64,000 nucleotides of DNA from contig NC_071329.1 of NCBI RefSeq assembly GCF_010183535.1, positions 2,976,001 to 3,040,000 of the forward strand, written 5' to 3'. Below, piece after piece: positions 1 through 9,930 of the stretch; position 1 is the first letter of the stretch; each line of letters starts with the position of its first letter. Below the pieces are notes generated by a model. It worked only from the letters and a program-made list of their open reading frames with translations, was not told the origin of the DNA and did no database searches. Both the position numbers and the translations under genes were made by a program. This stretch comes from Caenorhabditis remanei. Taxonomy: Eukaryota; Nematoda; Chromadorea; Rhabditida; Rhabditidae.

Positions 1-769
1 GGCGCCCTCCTCAAATGGGTCTAACTCAAGTCTCCGCCCCTTTTTCACAATTATAGACAAAAAAAACACTGAAAACCAAACACACCCAAAAGTACACACC
101 CAATGTGACAAACATTTCAAAAACAAAAAAGTGTATTCCATAGTCCACCTCTTGGCAAGACACCCCTCCCCCCCAAACAACAACTTTTATATGCGATATG
201 ATCGTCGTCATCATCGTTGTGGTCTCCTGAAGTCTTTGCGGTGGGGATGACACAAAAAGTACTTACTCCCACTCATTTCAAGGCGAATCGAGAGGAGCAA
301 GAAGAGCAATATGAGCAAAGGGGGGGGGGGAGTGAACAGAAACACATGTATTCAATCGAATGTCCGTTGGAATTGGGGGACGGAGAGAGGGTGGGGGGGA
401 ATACGGAGAAAAGGGGGGACGTCTGTCTGTGTGTTCGGCGTGTCCGGATGTCTGCCACACTGCACTGGAAGAGGAAAGTGGCAGAAACTGTTTCGAATCG
501 ATTTTTGAGGATTTTTACTGATCTAATGCAATTTTTCAGCCTAAAAACTATTTTTCTGGAATTCCATATTACTGAGTTGTTTTCCAGTCCGAAATCGCAA
601 CTTTGGCTTTGAAATTTCAACTTTTTTTGGATTTGTCACAAAAATCCGCAAATCATTGCTAAAACTACACAAAATTTGGAAAAAAATCGTAGCGGAAGGA
701 GTACTGAACGTTAGTTTAACAGAAAATGTCACATTTTCCTGGATATTTTTAAACGTTCAGTAATTTTGT
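1..769. other. gene-free flank
   Basis: No supported gene. The stretch holds purine-rich low complexity (G runs near 320-415) and one copy of the interspersed motif TGTCCGGATGTCTG near 440. The open frames here lack splice context, signal sequence or recognisable domains. Confidence 0.5.
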
Positions 770-1122
770 ACGGGCTGAACAGAACAAAAATAGCACATCA
801 TTTTTGTAGTTGACCATTTTTTTTGTAGGAACACTATCTTGAAAGTTATAGGTTGTCAAAGTGAAAATCTCCAAAATTTCGCTAATTTCCATTGAAATTA
901 GTCGATTTCAGGGAGTAATGGGTTTCTTTACCTGTAACTTTCATGGTTGTGTCCCCACGAAAAAATGGTCAACTACAAAAATGATGTACTATTTTTTCTC
1001 TGTCCAACCCATATAAACTTGAGTTTGTCGAACAATCACGTGACACCGAAATACACTGTCAAAGTTGGTCATTTTCCACTGAAAACAGCCAAAATTGATA
1101 CCTTTTTGTCCGGTACTGTACA
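770..1122. repeat. fold-back repeat (MITE-like), copy 1
   Basis: Imperfect palindrome. The left part contains TTTTTGTAGTTGACCATTTT and the right part the inverse, AAAATGGTCAACTACAAAAA. The right arm continues to CCGGTACTGTAC. A fuller copy lies at 38650-39087, where both outer arms end in GTACAGTAC/GTACTGTAC. This copy seems to lack the outer left arm. It encodes nothing recognisable. Confidence 0.7.
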
Positions 1123-1447
1123 TTGCTTCATACTGCCTGAAGTAAAAAATTAGTGTCCCTAATGTGTGTTCCCGGTGTGTCCGGATGTCTATGCATTGTT
1201 ACCTGACAAGTTTACGCTGTTAATTATATCATTTTTATTTATTATTGATTGATAGAAGTATAGAACAAGAATTATGACAGGTGTAACAACAGTAGTTGGA
1301 AGAATGTATATCGAGTTGATAATGTCATTGACAACATGACAATTACAGTAGATAGATCAGGAAATTATTCAGATCGGAAATAAAATAAAAAGTTGAAAAA
1401 TGAAAAATCATGGGCAGTTTTGTAAAATTGAAGAAATATCGGGCTCT

Positions 1448-1945
1448 CTATCGATTGAATCTTTTAAATGGCACTCCTCGAATTCGTGTTGGTTTGTATT
1501 CTGCATGCTCCTCTAGTAGTCTTGACTTCTCGACCTTAGCATCTACTGCCGTCTCGAACATTGGGTGCTCCGGGTCGTATCCTTCTTCAACTTTGAATTG
1601 AGCACTGTTCTCCATATACTTGTCACAACGCAGTGTATTCAACTTATTGGTGAGAACATTTACTTGATAGAAGTACTCAACCTTCTCTTTATAGAACTTT
1701 TGCAAGATCTTCTCCACCTGGCATTTCTCAAAGATTTCGATAGGACAAGTCATTTCAGCTAAGCCTAAGAATGCACGATTGATAACTTTTTTATCCTTAG
1801 AATACACTAGGTCCTTAGTATATCTTTTAACTTTTTCAAACGAGGCAGGGACAGCTGATCGACGATCGGAATAGTTCGAATATTGAGACATAGCAAAAAA
1901 ACAGGATAGTGGTAGAGAGAGAAGGGACAGTAGACGTCTAGTCAA
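1448..1945 (-). CDS. secreted protein of a five-member tandem family (divergent member 1)
   Basis: I do not recognise this family. It is the most diverged of five minus-strand paralogues between 1.4 and 8.3 kb. They share a cysteine-bearing core, seen here as CPIEIFEKCQVEK followed by YQVNVL, and a C-terminal EYKPTRIR...FNR tail. The N-terminus is hydrophobic (LLSLLSLPLSCFFA), consistent with a signal peptide, but the open frame begins at a TTG. The first in-frame ATG is at 1891, just after the hydrophobic stretch. An upstream exon is therefore likely, and the true start is uncertain. A polyadenylation signal (AATAAA on the minus strand) lies near 1235. A secreted product is inferred; its function is unknown. 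Confidence 0.65.
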   Translation of the reverse strand: MTRRLLSLLSLPLSCFFAMSQYSNYSDRRSAVPASFEKVKRYTKDLVYSKDKKVINRAFLGLAEMTCPIEIFEKCQVEKILQKFYKEKVEYFYQVNVLTNKLNTLRCDKYMENSAQFKVEEGYDPEHPMFETAVDAKVEKSRLLEEHAEYKPTRIRGVPFKRFNR

Positions 1946-2742
1946 TATGAGGTAACTGATGAGAATGAGTAATAAATATTCATCAACCTGTTAGGGGTGT
2001 CTTGGTGGGCATTCTTGCACTGCATTCTTTCCCACGTATTAAGGAAATGTGAAGATAGGATGCATAGTTAAGGGTCACTTGGAAATGTTTGTCTTCACAT
2101 ATGGTTACAGTTCGAGCAAAAAACGTGTGTGAACGTCGTTATAAATATTGACTTCTTTACTAACAAGAATCTTATACATGGAAACTAAATCAATAACAAT
2201 ACACCTATAGAGAAAAAAGAACACAATATTTGATGAACTCGAAAAAAGAGATGTAAGGGAATATTTAAAGGAGCTACGGGAAATTACGGCATAGGAATAA
2301 GGATAGGAAATTCGGAGCCAGGTTTAAAGGGTTTTTACAAGGTTTGCGTTTCAGTACCCCTAACATAATGTCAATTTTTGTAAATCCAGTTCAGAAATTA
2401 TTTTTCTAAATTTTTCGAAAACATTTTCTTAAGACTGATGTTTTGTAGGTTTCGACGGTTTTTGAGGAATATACTTGAGAAAAAGAATGGAAAATTTTCA
2501 TAAAATAAAAGAAGTTCAAAACTCGGAATTTTGCAAGTCCGTTGATTTGTAGCAGTTCTGATCCGGACGGTTCGCATTTGTACCAGATTAATGACAACAT
2601 GCTGACATTGAGCAAATGATAGAGACAGTACACTTTTTAAATTATTAAGATTTATTGATTGATGGAATGAGAGAAACAATTGAATGACAGAAAATAATAT
2701 AGACGGAACGATATAAACAAACAAAACAAGTCTTCAGATCAT
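1946..2742. other. intergenic spacer of the tandem array
   Basis: No gene is supported. Around 2035-2120 there is a diverged copy of the spacer found upstream of the other paralogues (GGAAATGTGAAGATAGGATG and onward), so it is probably the promoter-proximal region of member 1. The 3' end of member 2, with its AATAAA signal near 2650, lies at the right edge. Confidence 0.5.
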
Positions 2743-3321
2743 TTATCGATTGAATTTTGGAAATCTACGAATCGGTGTTGGTTTGTACTCAGCATACTTC
2801 TCCATAATTGTAGACTTTGTTCCTTTGGATCCTGAGAACTCCGGATCGTACTCCTCCTCCTTCAACTCCAACTTAGCTGTTTTCTTTCCTGTCTTCTCGG
2901 ATTCTTCTTTACGACGGAGCTCCTCGAATTTCCGCTTCAAAATATTGACCTGATACAGGCACTCAACATTTCCTTCGAATCTCTGCAGTCTTTTTTCCGT
3001 CTTACATGTCTCAAATACCTTCAAAGGGCAGTTCAGTTGGGCGAGTCTGAGAAGAGCATGACTAACAGCATGTCTACAGTTGGAGTGCTTCAGAATCTTC
3101 GAATACTTGGCAACTTTATCGGCAGAAGTCTCGAGATGGACCTTCTGGATAGGGTGGGGACGGATAAGGGTAGCCGAGGAATAGAGTGTAGAGTGGGGGA
3201 TTGGTCGTGGGGCCATATTGGTAGACAGGATAGAAAATAAGGGAGCAATAAGACAGTAGGCAGTCTGGAAAGGCAGAATGAGATGGGCAGATCGTCCACG
3301 GCTTACGTCAAGCGGAACCAT
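2743..3321 (-). CDS. secreted protein of the tandem family (member 2)
   Basis: Two-exon model: exon 1 is 3307-3321 (MVPLD) and exon 2 is 2743-3264, separated by a 42-nt intron (GTAAGC...TTTCCAG). Because 42 is divisible by three the intron also reads through, but in member 4 the equivalent intron is 41 nt and must be removed to keep frame, which supports splicing here. The product is about 178 aa. It has a hydrophobic N-terminus (TAYCLIAPLFSILS), a conserved core (CPLKVFETCKTEKRLQRF), a Lys/Glu-rich middle and an EYKPTPIR...KFNR end. Two core cysteines plus the N-terminal hydrophobic segment suggest a secreted product. No known domain is recognised. An upstream in-frame ATG lies inside the palindrome at 3335-3454 and is not favoured. 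Confidence 0.75.
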   Translation of the reverse strand: MVPLDVSRGRSAHLILPFQTAYCLIAPLFSILSTNMAPRPIPHSTLYSSATLIRPHPIQKVHLETSADKVAKYSKILKHSNCRHAVSHALLRLAQLNCPLKVFETCKTEKRLQRFEGNVECLYQVNILKRKFEELRRKEESEKTGKKTAKLELKEEEYDPEFSGSKGTKSTIMEKYAEYKPTPIRRFPKFNR

Positions 3322-3334
3322 ATCTGCGTACTTT

Positions 3335-3454
3335 GCGTATTGGCTCCTGGGAAGAGCGCGCACCACTTTTCAGGGTGATAGACACTGCTCCTGGGAAAAC
3401 TCTGGGCCTATTACTCTAAAAAGTGGTGCGCGCTCTTCCCAGGAGCCAATACGC
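3335..3454. repeat. 120-bp perfect-type palindrome upstream of member 2
   Basis: Outer arms are GCGTATTGGCTCCTGGGAAG and its complement CTTCCCAGGAGCCAATACGC; AGTGGTGCGCGC appears inverted further in. Copies sit in the same place upstream of members 3, 4 and 5 (5513-5633, 6851-6969, 8233-8343), 13-30 bp from the start codons, so the hairpin was duplicated with the genes. Confidence 0.85.
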
Positions 3455-4112
3455 AGTGGTTAAGGAAATGTGAAGATAGGATGCATAGTTAAGGGCCATA
3501 TGGGTCTGGTTGTCTTCACATATGATTACAGTGCGAGCAAAGAAACAATGAGTAACGAGTTAATTGTTTATTAGAAGGATTCACACTACTTATTCAAATA
3601 AGAAAACGAGAAATAGTGAAAATTCAAAAGTTGGAGTGTTTGAGCTAAATAGAGGGTTCCACAAAATTCAGGGAAATATGATATGGCTTGATAAAATATC
3701 TTACATAGACGAAAAATTATTCAACTACAAACATTTTGATCTAGGTTGACTTCGATCGCTTTCAGAAAAGTATAATCATGGCTATAGTTGAAAAAAACAT
3801 GAGACTATGGTAAGCGCCTTAAAACTGAGGGACTGTAGTTTTCATGGAGGGAACCATTTCAGTCCAAATATGGACATGATTATACTTTTCTGAAAGCTCT
3901 CGTCACGCTAAATCCAATGCTATGGGTTTCATTGATTTAGATTTGACGGTTCTAACTTGTGCCTGTTCAATTTCGCGCAATTCGGATTAGTGTCTAGAAA
4001 CAGTACACTTTTTAAATTATTAAGATTTATTAATTGAGTAAAAGAGAATAACAATTGAATGACAAAAATAAGTGGAACGATATAGACAAAACAAAATAAA
4101 TCAAGAGATCAT
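3455..4112. repeat. duplicated spacer with inner hairpin
   Basis: The spacer contains GGAAATGTGAAGATAGGATG, GAGTAACGAGTTAATTGTTT and a short hairpin (3760-3896) with arms TTTCAGAAAAGTATAATCAT and its inverse. The block recurs at about 5638-6120 and 6975-7520, showing that the duplicated unit is gene plus palindrome plus spacer. No gene is seen in it. Confidence 0.75.
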
Positions 4113-5499
4113 TTATCGGTTGAATTTTATAAATTTACGAATGGGTGTTGGTTTGTATTCCGCATACTTCTCCATAATTGTAGACTTCAGTCCCATTGAT
4201 CCTGAGAACTCCGGCTCGTACTCCTCCTCCTTCAACTCCAACTTAGCTGCTTTCTTTCCTGTCTTCTCGGCTTCTTCTTTACGACGGAGCTCCTCGAATT
4301 TTCGCTTCAGAATATTGACCTGATACAGGCACTCAACATGTTGTCAACTGTACCATGCAAAGCATTCATTTGACAACTTGAAAGCACTTTAATGACTCTC
4401 TACGGTTTTGCCCACAAAACTAGAGTCATTAAATGCTTTTATTATTTCCGGTTTACTATATTTCCCATTTTACCGTGTTAAATTACGTTAAAACTGCTCA
4501 TTAAGCAAACCACACTCACAATAATTATATTTGAATGCCCGCGCTAATGCGCGGGCACCTACGCAGCGAGGGGCACCCACGCAGCCGACCGACTATATAA
4601 GGCGGCGGCACGCGCCCTCTCGAGTCCAGTTGTTCAGTAGCGCAGTCGTACAGTCACAGGCTGTCGTCCGCTCCCCATTCACGGTGTCCCGTATTGGTTC
4701 TGACCCAATCTGTGCCCGATCTATATTCTATTCACTGACAGCACTTCTACTGCCCCTTCTAATAAGGTGGCAAAATCCCCTCTAATAGGGGTAGAAGGTA
4801 AGCCTAAATTATGGCCTAAAAAGTGTGTAAAACCGCTATAATCTTCTCCCTCATGAAGGGTTTTTCGCATGATTTTTCCCCTTAAAACATCGGGTTTTAA
4901 TCAATTTTCTCCCGCTAATAACGCGACATTCCAACCCGGAACAACTCTTCGGCCAAATCATTATGGACCGCTCTTTATTCATTGTTCCATATTTCCTTAA
5001 TAAATTGGGATTCGTTTACACTTGTGTACTGTTATCTGCTTGCACCGCTTATCCCCACTTACCGCGCACAAAACAGACATTCTCTCATAATTCCCCGGAA
5101 ATGGGTGGGTCCTCCGACGCCCGCTAGACCTCATTGTCCACACAACATTTCCTTCGAATCTCTGCAGTCTCTTTTCGCTCTTGCATGTCTCGAACACTCT
5201 CATAGGACAGTCCAGTTGGGCGAGTCTGAGAAGAGCATGACTAACAGCATGTCTACAGTTGGATTGTTTCAGAACTTTTGAATACTTGGCGACCTTATCG
5301 ACAGAAGTCTCGAGATGGACTTTTTGGATAGGGTGGGGACGGATAAGGGTAGCCGAAGAAGAGAGAATAGAGTGGGGGATTGGTCGTGGGGCCATATTGG
5401 TAGACGAGATAGAAAATAAGAGAGAAATAAGACAGTAGGCAGTCAGGAAGGCAGAATGAGATGCTGAGATCGTCTATGCCTTACGTCAAGTGGAAACAT
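4113..5499 (-). pseudogene. member 3 of the tandem family, interrupted by a solo LTR
   Basis: The coding sequence matches members 2 and 4 from the start codon at 5499 to the stop at 4113, but it is broken by an 804-bp insertion (4339-5142) between the codons for FEGNV and CLYQVN. The insertion duplicates CAACA on both sides. Independently, the first-intron acceptor seen as CAG in members 2, 4 and 5 reads CTG here, while the donor GTAAGG remains. Two unrelated lesions make this a convincing pseudogene. Apart from the insertion the two halves stay open, so the loss looks recent. Confidence 0.85.
4339..5142. mobile_element. solo LTR of an LTR retrotransposon
   Basis: The sequence begins TGTTGTCAACTG and ends TTGTCCACA (TG...CA ends). 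It is flanked by a 5-bp direct repeat, CAACA (4334-4338 and 5143-5147). On the plus strand it contains a TATA box (CTATATAAGG near 4592) followed by a GC-rich leader and an AATAAA near 5000, the order expected of U3, R and U5. No internal retroviral-type coding region is present, so it is a recombined solo LTR. A 5-bp duplication fits Ty3/Gypsy or Bel/Pao elements, but the lineage cannot be set without an internal region. Confidence 0.85.
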
Positions 5500-5512
5500 T
5501 TCTGCGTACTCT

Positions 5513-5633
5513 GCGTATTGGCTCCTGGGAAGAGCGCGCACCACTTTTCAGGGTGATAGACACTGCTCCTGGGAAAACTCTAGGCCTATTACCCTAGAAA
5601 GTGGTGCGCGCTCTTTCCCAGGAGCCAAGACGC
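5513..5633. repeat. palindrome upstream of member 3
   Basis: Same hairpin family as 3335-3454, with arms GCGTATTGGCTCCTGGGAAG and an inverse arm carrying small changes (CTCTTTCCCAGGAGCCAAGA). It is followed by the shared spacer block. Confidence 0.8.
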
Positions 5634-6241
5634 AGAGGTTAAGAAAATGTGAAGATAGGATGCATAGTTAAGGGCCATATGGGTCTGGTTGTCTTCACAT
5701 ATGATTACAGTGCGAGCAGAGAAACAATGAGTAACGAGTTAATTGTTTATTAGAAGGATTCACACTACTTATTCAAATAAGAAAACGAGAAATAGTGAAA
5801 ATTCAAAAGTTGGAGTGCTTGAGCTGAATAGAGGGGTCCACAAAATTCAGGGAAATATGACTTGAGAAAAAATCTTACATAGACAAAATCTCAGTCAACT
5901 TCAAACAGAAAAGAATAATCATGGCTATAGTTGGAAGAAACTGTGGTATGCGTCTTTAAACTGGGGTACTGTAGTTTTCATGGAGGGAACCATTTCAGCC
6001 TAAATATAGACATGATTATACTTTTCTGAAAGCTCTCGTCATAATTCTCCCATGGAATAGGCTCCATTGATTTAGATTAGACTGTTCTGATTTGTAAAGG
6101 TTCAATTTCGCAACATTCTCACTTTAAACAAACGCTAATACACATGCTTTTGTTATTGTTAAGATTTATTGATTGAGGGAATGAGAGAAACAATAGAACG
6201 ACAGAAAACAGTGGAACGATATAAACAAAAAAAACAAGTCT

Positions 6242-6837
6242 TCAGATCACTGATCGATTGAATTTTCCAAATTTACGAATCGGTGTTGGTTTGTACTCTT
6301 CATACATCTCCATTTTTGTAGACTCCAGTCCGTTGTATCCTGGGAACTCCGGGTCGTACTCCTCCTCCTTCAACTCCAACTTAGATGATTCCTTTCCAAA
6401 CTTCTCGAATTCTTCTTTACGACGGAGCTCCTCGAATTTCCGTTTCAGAATGTTCACCTGATAGAGGCACTCAACATATCTTTCGAATCTCTTCAGTCTT
6501 TTTTCCGTTTTGCATTTCTCGAATACCCTCATAGGACAGTCCAGTTGGGCGAGTCTGAGAAGCGCGTGACTCACGACATCACTACATTTGGAATGCTTCA
6601 GAACTTTTGAATACTTGGCGACTTTATCGGCAGAAGTCTCGAGAGGGGTCTTCTGGATAGGGTGAGGACGGACGGCTGGGATAAGGGTAGCCGAGGAATA
6701 GAGAGTAGAATGGGGAATTGGTCGTGGGGCCATGTTGGTAGACGAGATAGAAAATAAGAGAGCAATAAGACAGTAGGAAGTCTGTGAGGCAGAATGAGAT
6801 GGGGAGATCGTCTACGGCTTACGTCAAGTGGAGACAT
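6242..6837 (-). CDS. secreted protein of the tandem family (member 4)
   Basis: Exon 1 is 6823-6837 (MSPLD) and exon 2 is 6242-6781, with a 41-nt intron (GTAAGC...CCTCACAG). Removing the intron is required to join the start to the conserved frame, and the result aligns with member 2 without gaps, which is good evidence that the intron is real. The product is about 184 aa with a hydrophobic N-terminus (TSYCLIALLFSISS). The cysteine core is CPMRVFEKCKTEKRLKRF, followed by YQVNILKRKFEELRRKEE and EYKPTPIRKF. The ancestral stop after FNR is changed, adding three residues (SVI) before TGA at 6242. The function is unknown; secretion is inferred. Confidence 0.8.
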
Positions 6838-6850
6838 TTCTGCGTACTTT

Positions 6851-6969
6851 GCGTATTGGCTCCTGGGAAGAGCGCGCACCACTTTTCAGGGTGATAGACA
6901 CTGCTCCTGGGAAAACTCTGGGCCTATTACCCTAAAAGTGGTGCGCGCTCTTCCCAGGAGCCAATACGC
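6851..6969. repeat. palindrome upstream of member 4
   Basis: Third copy of the 120-bp hairpin (arms GCGTATTGGCTCCTGGGAAG and its inverse), 14 bp upstream of the start codon and followed by the shared spacer at 6975-7520. Confidence 0.85.
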
Positions 6970-7642
6970 AGAGGTAAAGGAAATGTGAAGATAGGATGCC
7001 ATATTAAGGGCCATATGGGTCTGGTTGTCTTCACATATGATTACAGTGCGAGCAGAGAAACAATGAATAACGAGTTAATTGTTTATTAGAAGGATTCACA
7101 CTACTTATTCAAATAAGAAAACGAGAAATAGTGAAAATTCAAAAGTTGGAGTGTTTGAGCTGAATAGAGGGTTCCACAAAATTCAAGGAAATGTTACTTG
7201 ATAAAATATCTTACATAGACGAAAAATTATTCAACTACAAAAATTTTGATCTAGGTTGACTTTAATTAATTTAACTGAGTTTTTTAGCGATAGCTTTCAG
7301 AAAAGTATAATCATGGCTATAGTTGGAAGAAACTGTGGTATGCGCCATTAAACTGGGGTACTGTAGTTTTCGTGGAGGGAACCATTTCAGCCCATGATTA
7401 TACTATTCTGAAAGCTCTCGTCACGCTGAATCCTTGAATCCCATGGAATAGACTCCATTGGTTCAGATTAGACTGCTCTGATTTTTAAAAGTTCAATTTC
7501 GCAACATTCTCACTTTAAACAAACGCTAGTACACAATTTTTGTAATTATTAAGATTTATTGAGGGAATGAGAGAAACAATCGAATTACAGAAAATAATAT
7601 AGAAGGAACGATTTAAACAAACAAAATAAATCCTGGGAATAT

Positions 7643-8206
7643 TTATCGGTTCAATTTTCCAAATTTACGAATCGGTGTTGGTTCGTACTCTTCATACATC
7701 TCCATTTTTGTAGACTCCAGTCCGTTGTATCCTGGGAACTCCGGGTCGTACTCATCCTCCTTCAACTCCAACTTAGATGATTCCATTCCAAACTTCTCGG
7801 ATTCTTCTTTACGACGGAGCCCCTCGAATTTCCGTTTCAGAATATTGACCTGATAGTGACACTCAACATATCTCTCGAATCTCTTCAGTCTTTTTTCCGT
7901 CTTGCATTTCTCGAATACCGTCATAGGACAGTCCAGTTGGGAGAGGCGAAGTAGCGCGTGACTCACGACATCACTACATTGGGAGTGCTTCAGAATCTTC
8001 GAATACTTGGCAACTTTCTCGGCAGAAGTCTCCAAAGGGGTCTTCTGGATAGGGTGGGGACGGATAAGGCTAGCCGAGGAAGAAAAAATAGAGTGGGGGA
8101 TTGGTCGTGGGGTCATATTGGTAAACGGGATAGAAAAAAAGAGAGCAATAAGACAGTAGGAAGTCTGGACGGCAGAATGAGAAGGGAGATTGTCCACGGC
8201 CGACAT
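7643..8206 (-). CDS. secreted protein of the tandem family (member 5)
   Basis: The open frame is closely similar to member 4 throughout the core (CPMTVFEKCKTEKRLKRF; tail EYEPTPIRKF). The first intron seen in members 2 and 4 is lost as an intron: the donor GTAAG has become GTCGG, and the old start codon is changed. The former intron is 40 nt here, and a new in-frame ATG (8206) lies inside it, giving an N-terminus of MSAVDNLPSH followed by the hydrophobic TSYCLIALFFSIPF. The product would be about 187 aa from this start. A further in-frame ATG lies upstream. The gene is probably functional with an exonised intron, although decay cannot be excluded. Confidence 0.7.
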   Translation of the reverse strand: MSAVDNLPSHSAVQTSYCLIALFFSIPFTNMTPRPIPHSIFSSSASLIRPHPIQKTPLETSAEKVAKYSKILKHSQCSDVVSHALLRLSQLDCPMTVFEKCKTEKRLKRFERYVECHYQVNILKRKFEGLRRKEESEKFGMESSKLELKEDEYDPEFPGYNGLESTKMEMYEEYEPTPIRKFGKLNR

Positions 8207-8232
8207 CAAGTGGAGGTGCATCTGCGTACTCT

Positions 8233-8343
8233 GCGTATTGGCTCCTGGGAAGAGCGCGCACCATTTTTTAAGGTAACAGGCCCTCGAGTTTTCCCAGGAG
8301 TCAAGACCCACAGTGACTATGACCCTAAAAAGTGGTGCGTGCT
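8233..8343. repeat. degenerate palindrome upstream of member 5
   Basis: Fourth copy of the hairpin. The left arm (GCGTATTGGCTCCTGGGAAG) is intact, but the right arm is eroded (AAAAGTGGTGCGTGCTA). It marks the right end of the tandem array. Confidence 0.7.
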
Positions 8344-8555
8344 AAGACGACTGAACAGTGAGTGTGAGACCAATGAGACTGATGAGGATTGTGTTACATG
8401 TTTATTGGGACAGATGGTTATGGTTGCGCGCGAAAACGTAGATTGCTCCTGGTAAGACAGCTACCGTAACCTCATTTATTTCTCAAATCAAAATAAAATC
8501 ACAATAATTCACAAGCAGTGAAACGGTACTAAAACCAACATTTTTAGAAAAAAAA

Positions 8556-9483
8556 TTAGTGCTTCTTGCTCGGGTTTGGGCTTCCAATAATGATAACCTT
8601 ACCACCACCACCATATGGGCGACCACCGTATGGTCCATGTCCTCCTCCACCGTAATACGTGTTACCACCTCCATGTCCGCCACCGTATTGTGGCTTGCAG
8701 TCCGGGGTCGTGGTACGCTTAGCGGTAGTGGTAGTGGTGGTTGGTTTGACTGTTGTAGTGGTAGTGGTTGGCGTTGTTGGTTTGACTGTTGTAGTGGTGG
8801 TAGTAGGTCTTACGGTAGTGGTGGTTACGGTAGTTGTTGGTTTGACTGTTGTAGTGGTGGTAGTTGGTCTCACGGTAGTAGTGGTTACTGTAGTTGTAGT
8901 TGGTCTTACGGTAGTAGTGGTTACTGTAGTTGTAGTTGGTCTCAGCGTAGTCGTGGTGGCACCTCCGCTATTTCCTCCGTTACCTCCGTTACCTCCGTTA
9001 CCACCGTTGCCTCCGTTGCCTCCATTTCCACCATTTCCTCCATTTCCACCTGCTCCACCATCCCCGCTTCCCGTCGAGTTTCCACCGTTACCTCCGTTAC
9101 CTCCGTTTCCTCCATTCCCGGTACCATCCGCGTCTCCACCATTGCCACCGCTACCTCCATCACCGCCATTACCTTCTCCATCAGTGCTTCCACCGTTTCC
9201 ACCGGTTCCTCCGTCACCACCGTCACCATTCTCACTGCCGTTTCCTCCGTTTCCACCGTCACCGCCAGCGCCTGGGTCACCGGAGCCAGTCGATTCTCCA
9301 CCGATTCCACCGTCTCCTCCAGCACCACCCGCTGCAAGAAATATGGGGGTGGTATTAATAGATCTTAGAAGACTCACCTTGTCTCTTTGCAATATGATGT
9401 CCGTCGGGAAGGTACAAAGACTGTGCCACGAGCATTACAGCGAAGACGGCTGAGAACCGAAGGAGTGTTGAGGCGGAGACCAT
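8556..9483 (-). CDS. secreted glycine-rich, threonine-rich (mucin-like) protein
   Basis: Two exons, 9378-9483 and 8556-9331, joined across a 46-nt intron (GTGAGT...TTGCAG) with phase kept. The start at 9483 gives a signal peptide (TLLRFSAVFAVMLVAQS) followed by a dibasic KR. About 100 residues of GGxGGxGG repeats rich in Gly, Asn and Asp come next. Then come about 75 residues of Thr-rich repeats of the TTTTVRPT and TTTVKPT type, likely O-glycosylated. The C-terminal Gly/Tyr/His segment (YGGGHGGG, YGGRPYGGGG) ends in KVIIIGSPNPSKKH. Total length is about 293 aa. It resembles secreted structural or mucosal/cuticular glycine-rich proteins, but no specific family is identified. The repeat count is likely to vary between strains. 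Confidence 0.8.
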
Positions 9484-9705
9484 GGTCCTGAAATTTTGGA
9501 ATCATATTTTCAAGAAAATTGAAAGCAGAGCTAAAAATCGAAAACCTGACATACCCAGTTTGCCTGCTGGCCGCTTAAGTACCCCGTACGCTGAGGTCAT
9601 AAAAAGTTGAACAGGTCGTAAAAACTTCCAGGAGCGTTTGCATCAGTATTGCTTCGTGTACGCGGCCTAAGAAAAAACTTAGGTCATGTTGCAAGTGTCT
9701 GTCCT

Positions 9706-9930
9706 ACTGTAGTAGTAGCGGCTACCAAGGCTGTCGCACGGCCGGCCGCGGCCCTCTTCTTTTAGGGCCGTCGAGGCCGCGGATTAACCAAATGGGCTGA
9801 ATTTTTGTACATCGACTAATCTTTTGGTCCTATACAAGGCCGCCTGAAGAAGCGAAAATTTTCCATGACTGGGAACTGAGATATAGAATCGGCCCACGGC
9901 CTTTTTGACAGCCTTGGCGGCTACTGTAGT
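9706..9930. repeat. 225-bp GC-rich fold-back element
   Basis: The left arm contains GTAGCGGCTACCAAGGCTGTC and the right arm GACAGCCTTGGCGGCTACTG. An internal GC-rich stretch (GGCCGGCCGCGGCC) lies on the left side. It has no coding capacity and is MITE-like. Confidence 0.75.

Noticed and set aside
217..620. Open frames of 115-131 aa on both strands near the left edge
   Set aside because: Purine-rich low complexity, no splice support, no signal or domain.
4531..5281. Open frames inside the insertion at 4339-5142
   Set aside because: They lie in a solo LTR, cross its TATA and leader region, and show no retroelement protein similarity.
6598..6882. N-terminal MVRALPRSQYAKYA extension of array members
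   Set aside because: These codons come from the 120-bp palindrome and, in member 4, are out of frame with the core unless the intron is removed. The start after the palindrome is supported by both spliced paralogues.
8559..9453. Long plus-strand open frames rich in Ser, Val or Pro
   Set aside because: They are antisense shadows of the low-complexity Gly/Thr-rich gene, which has a signal peptide and a properly phased intron on the minus strand.
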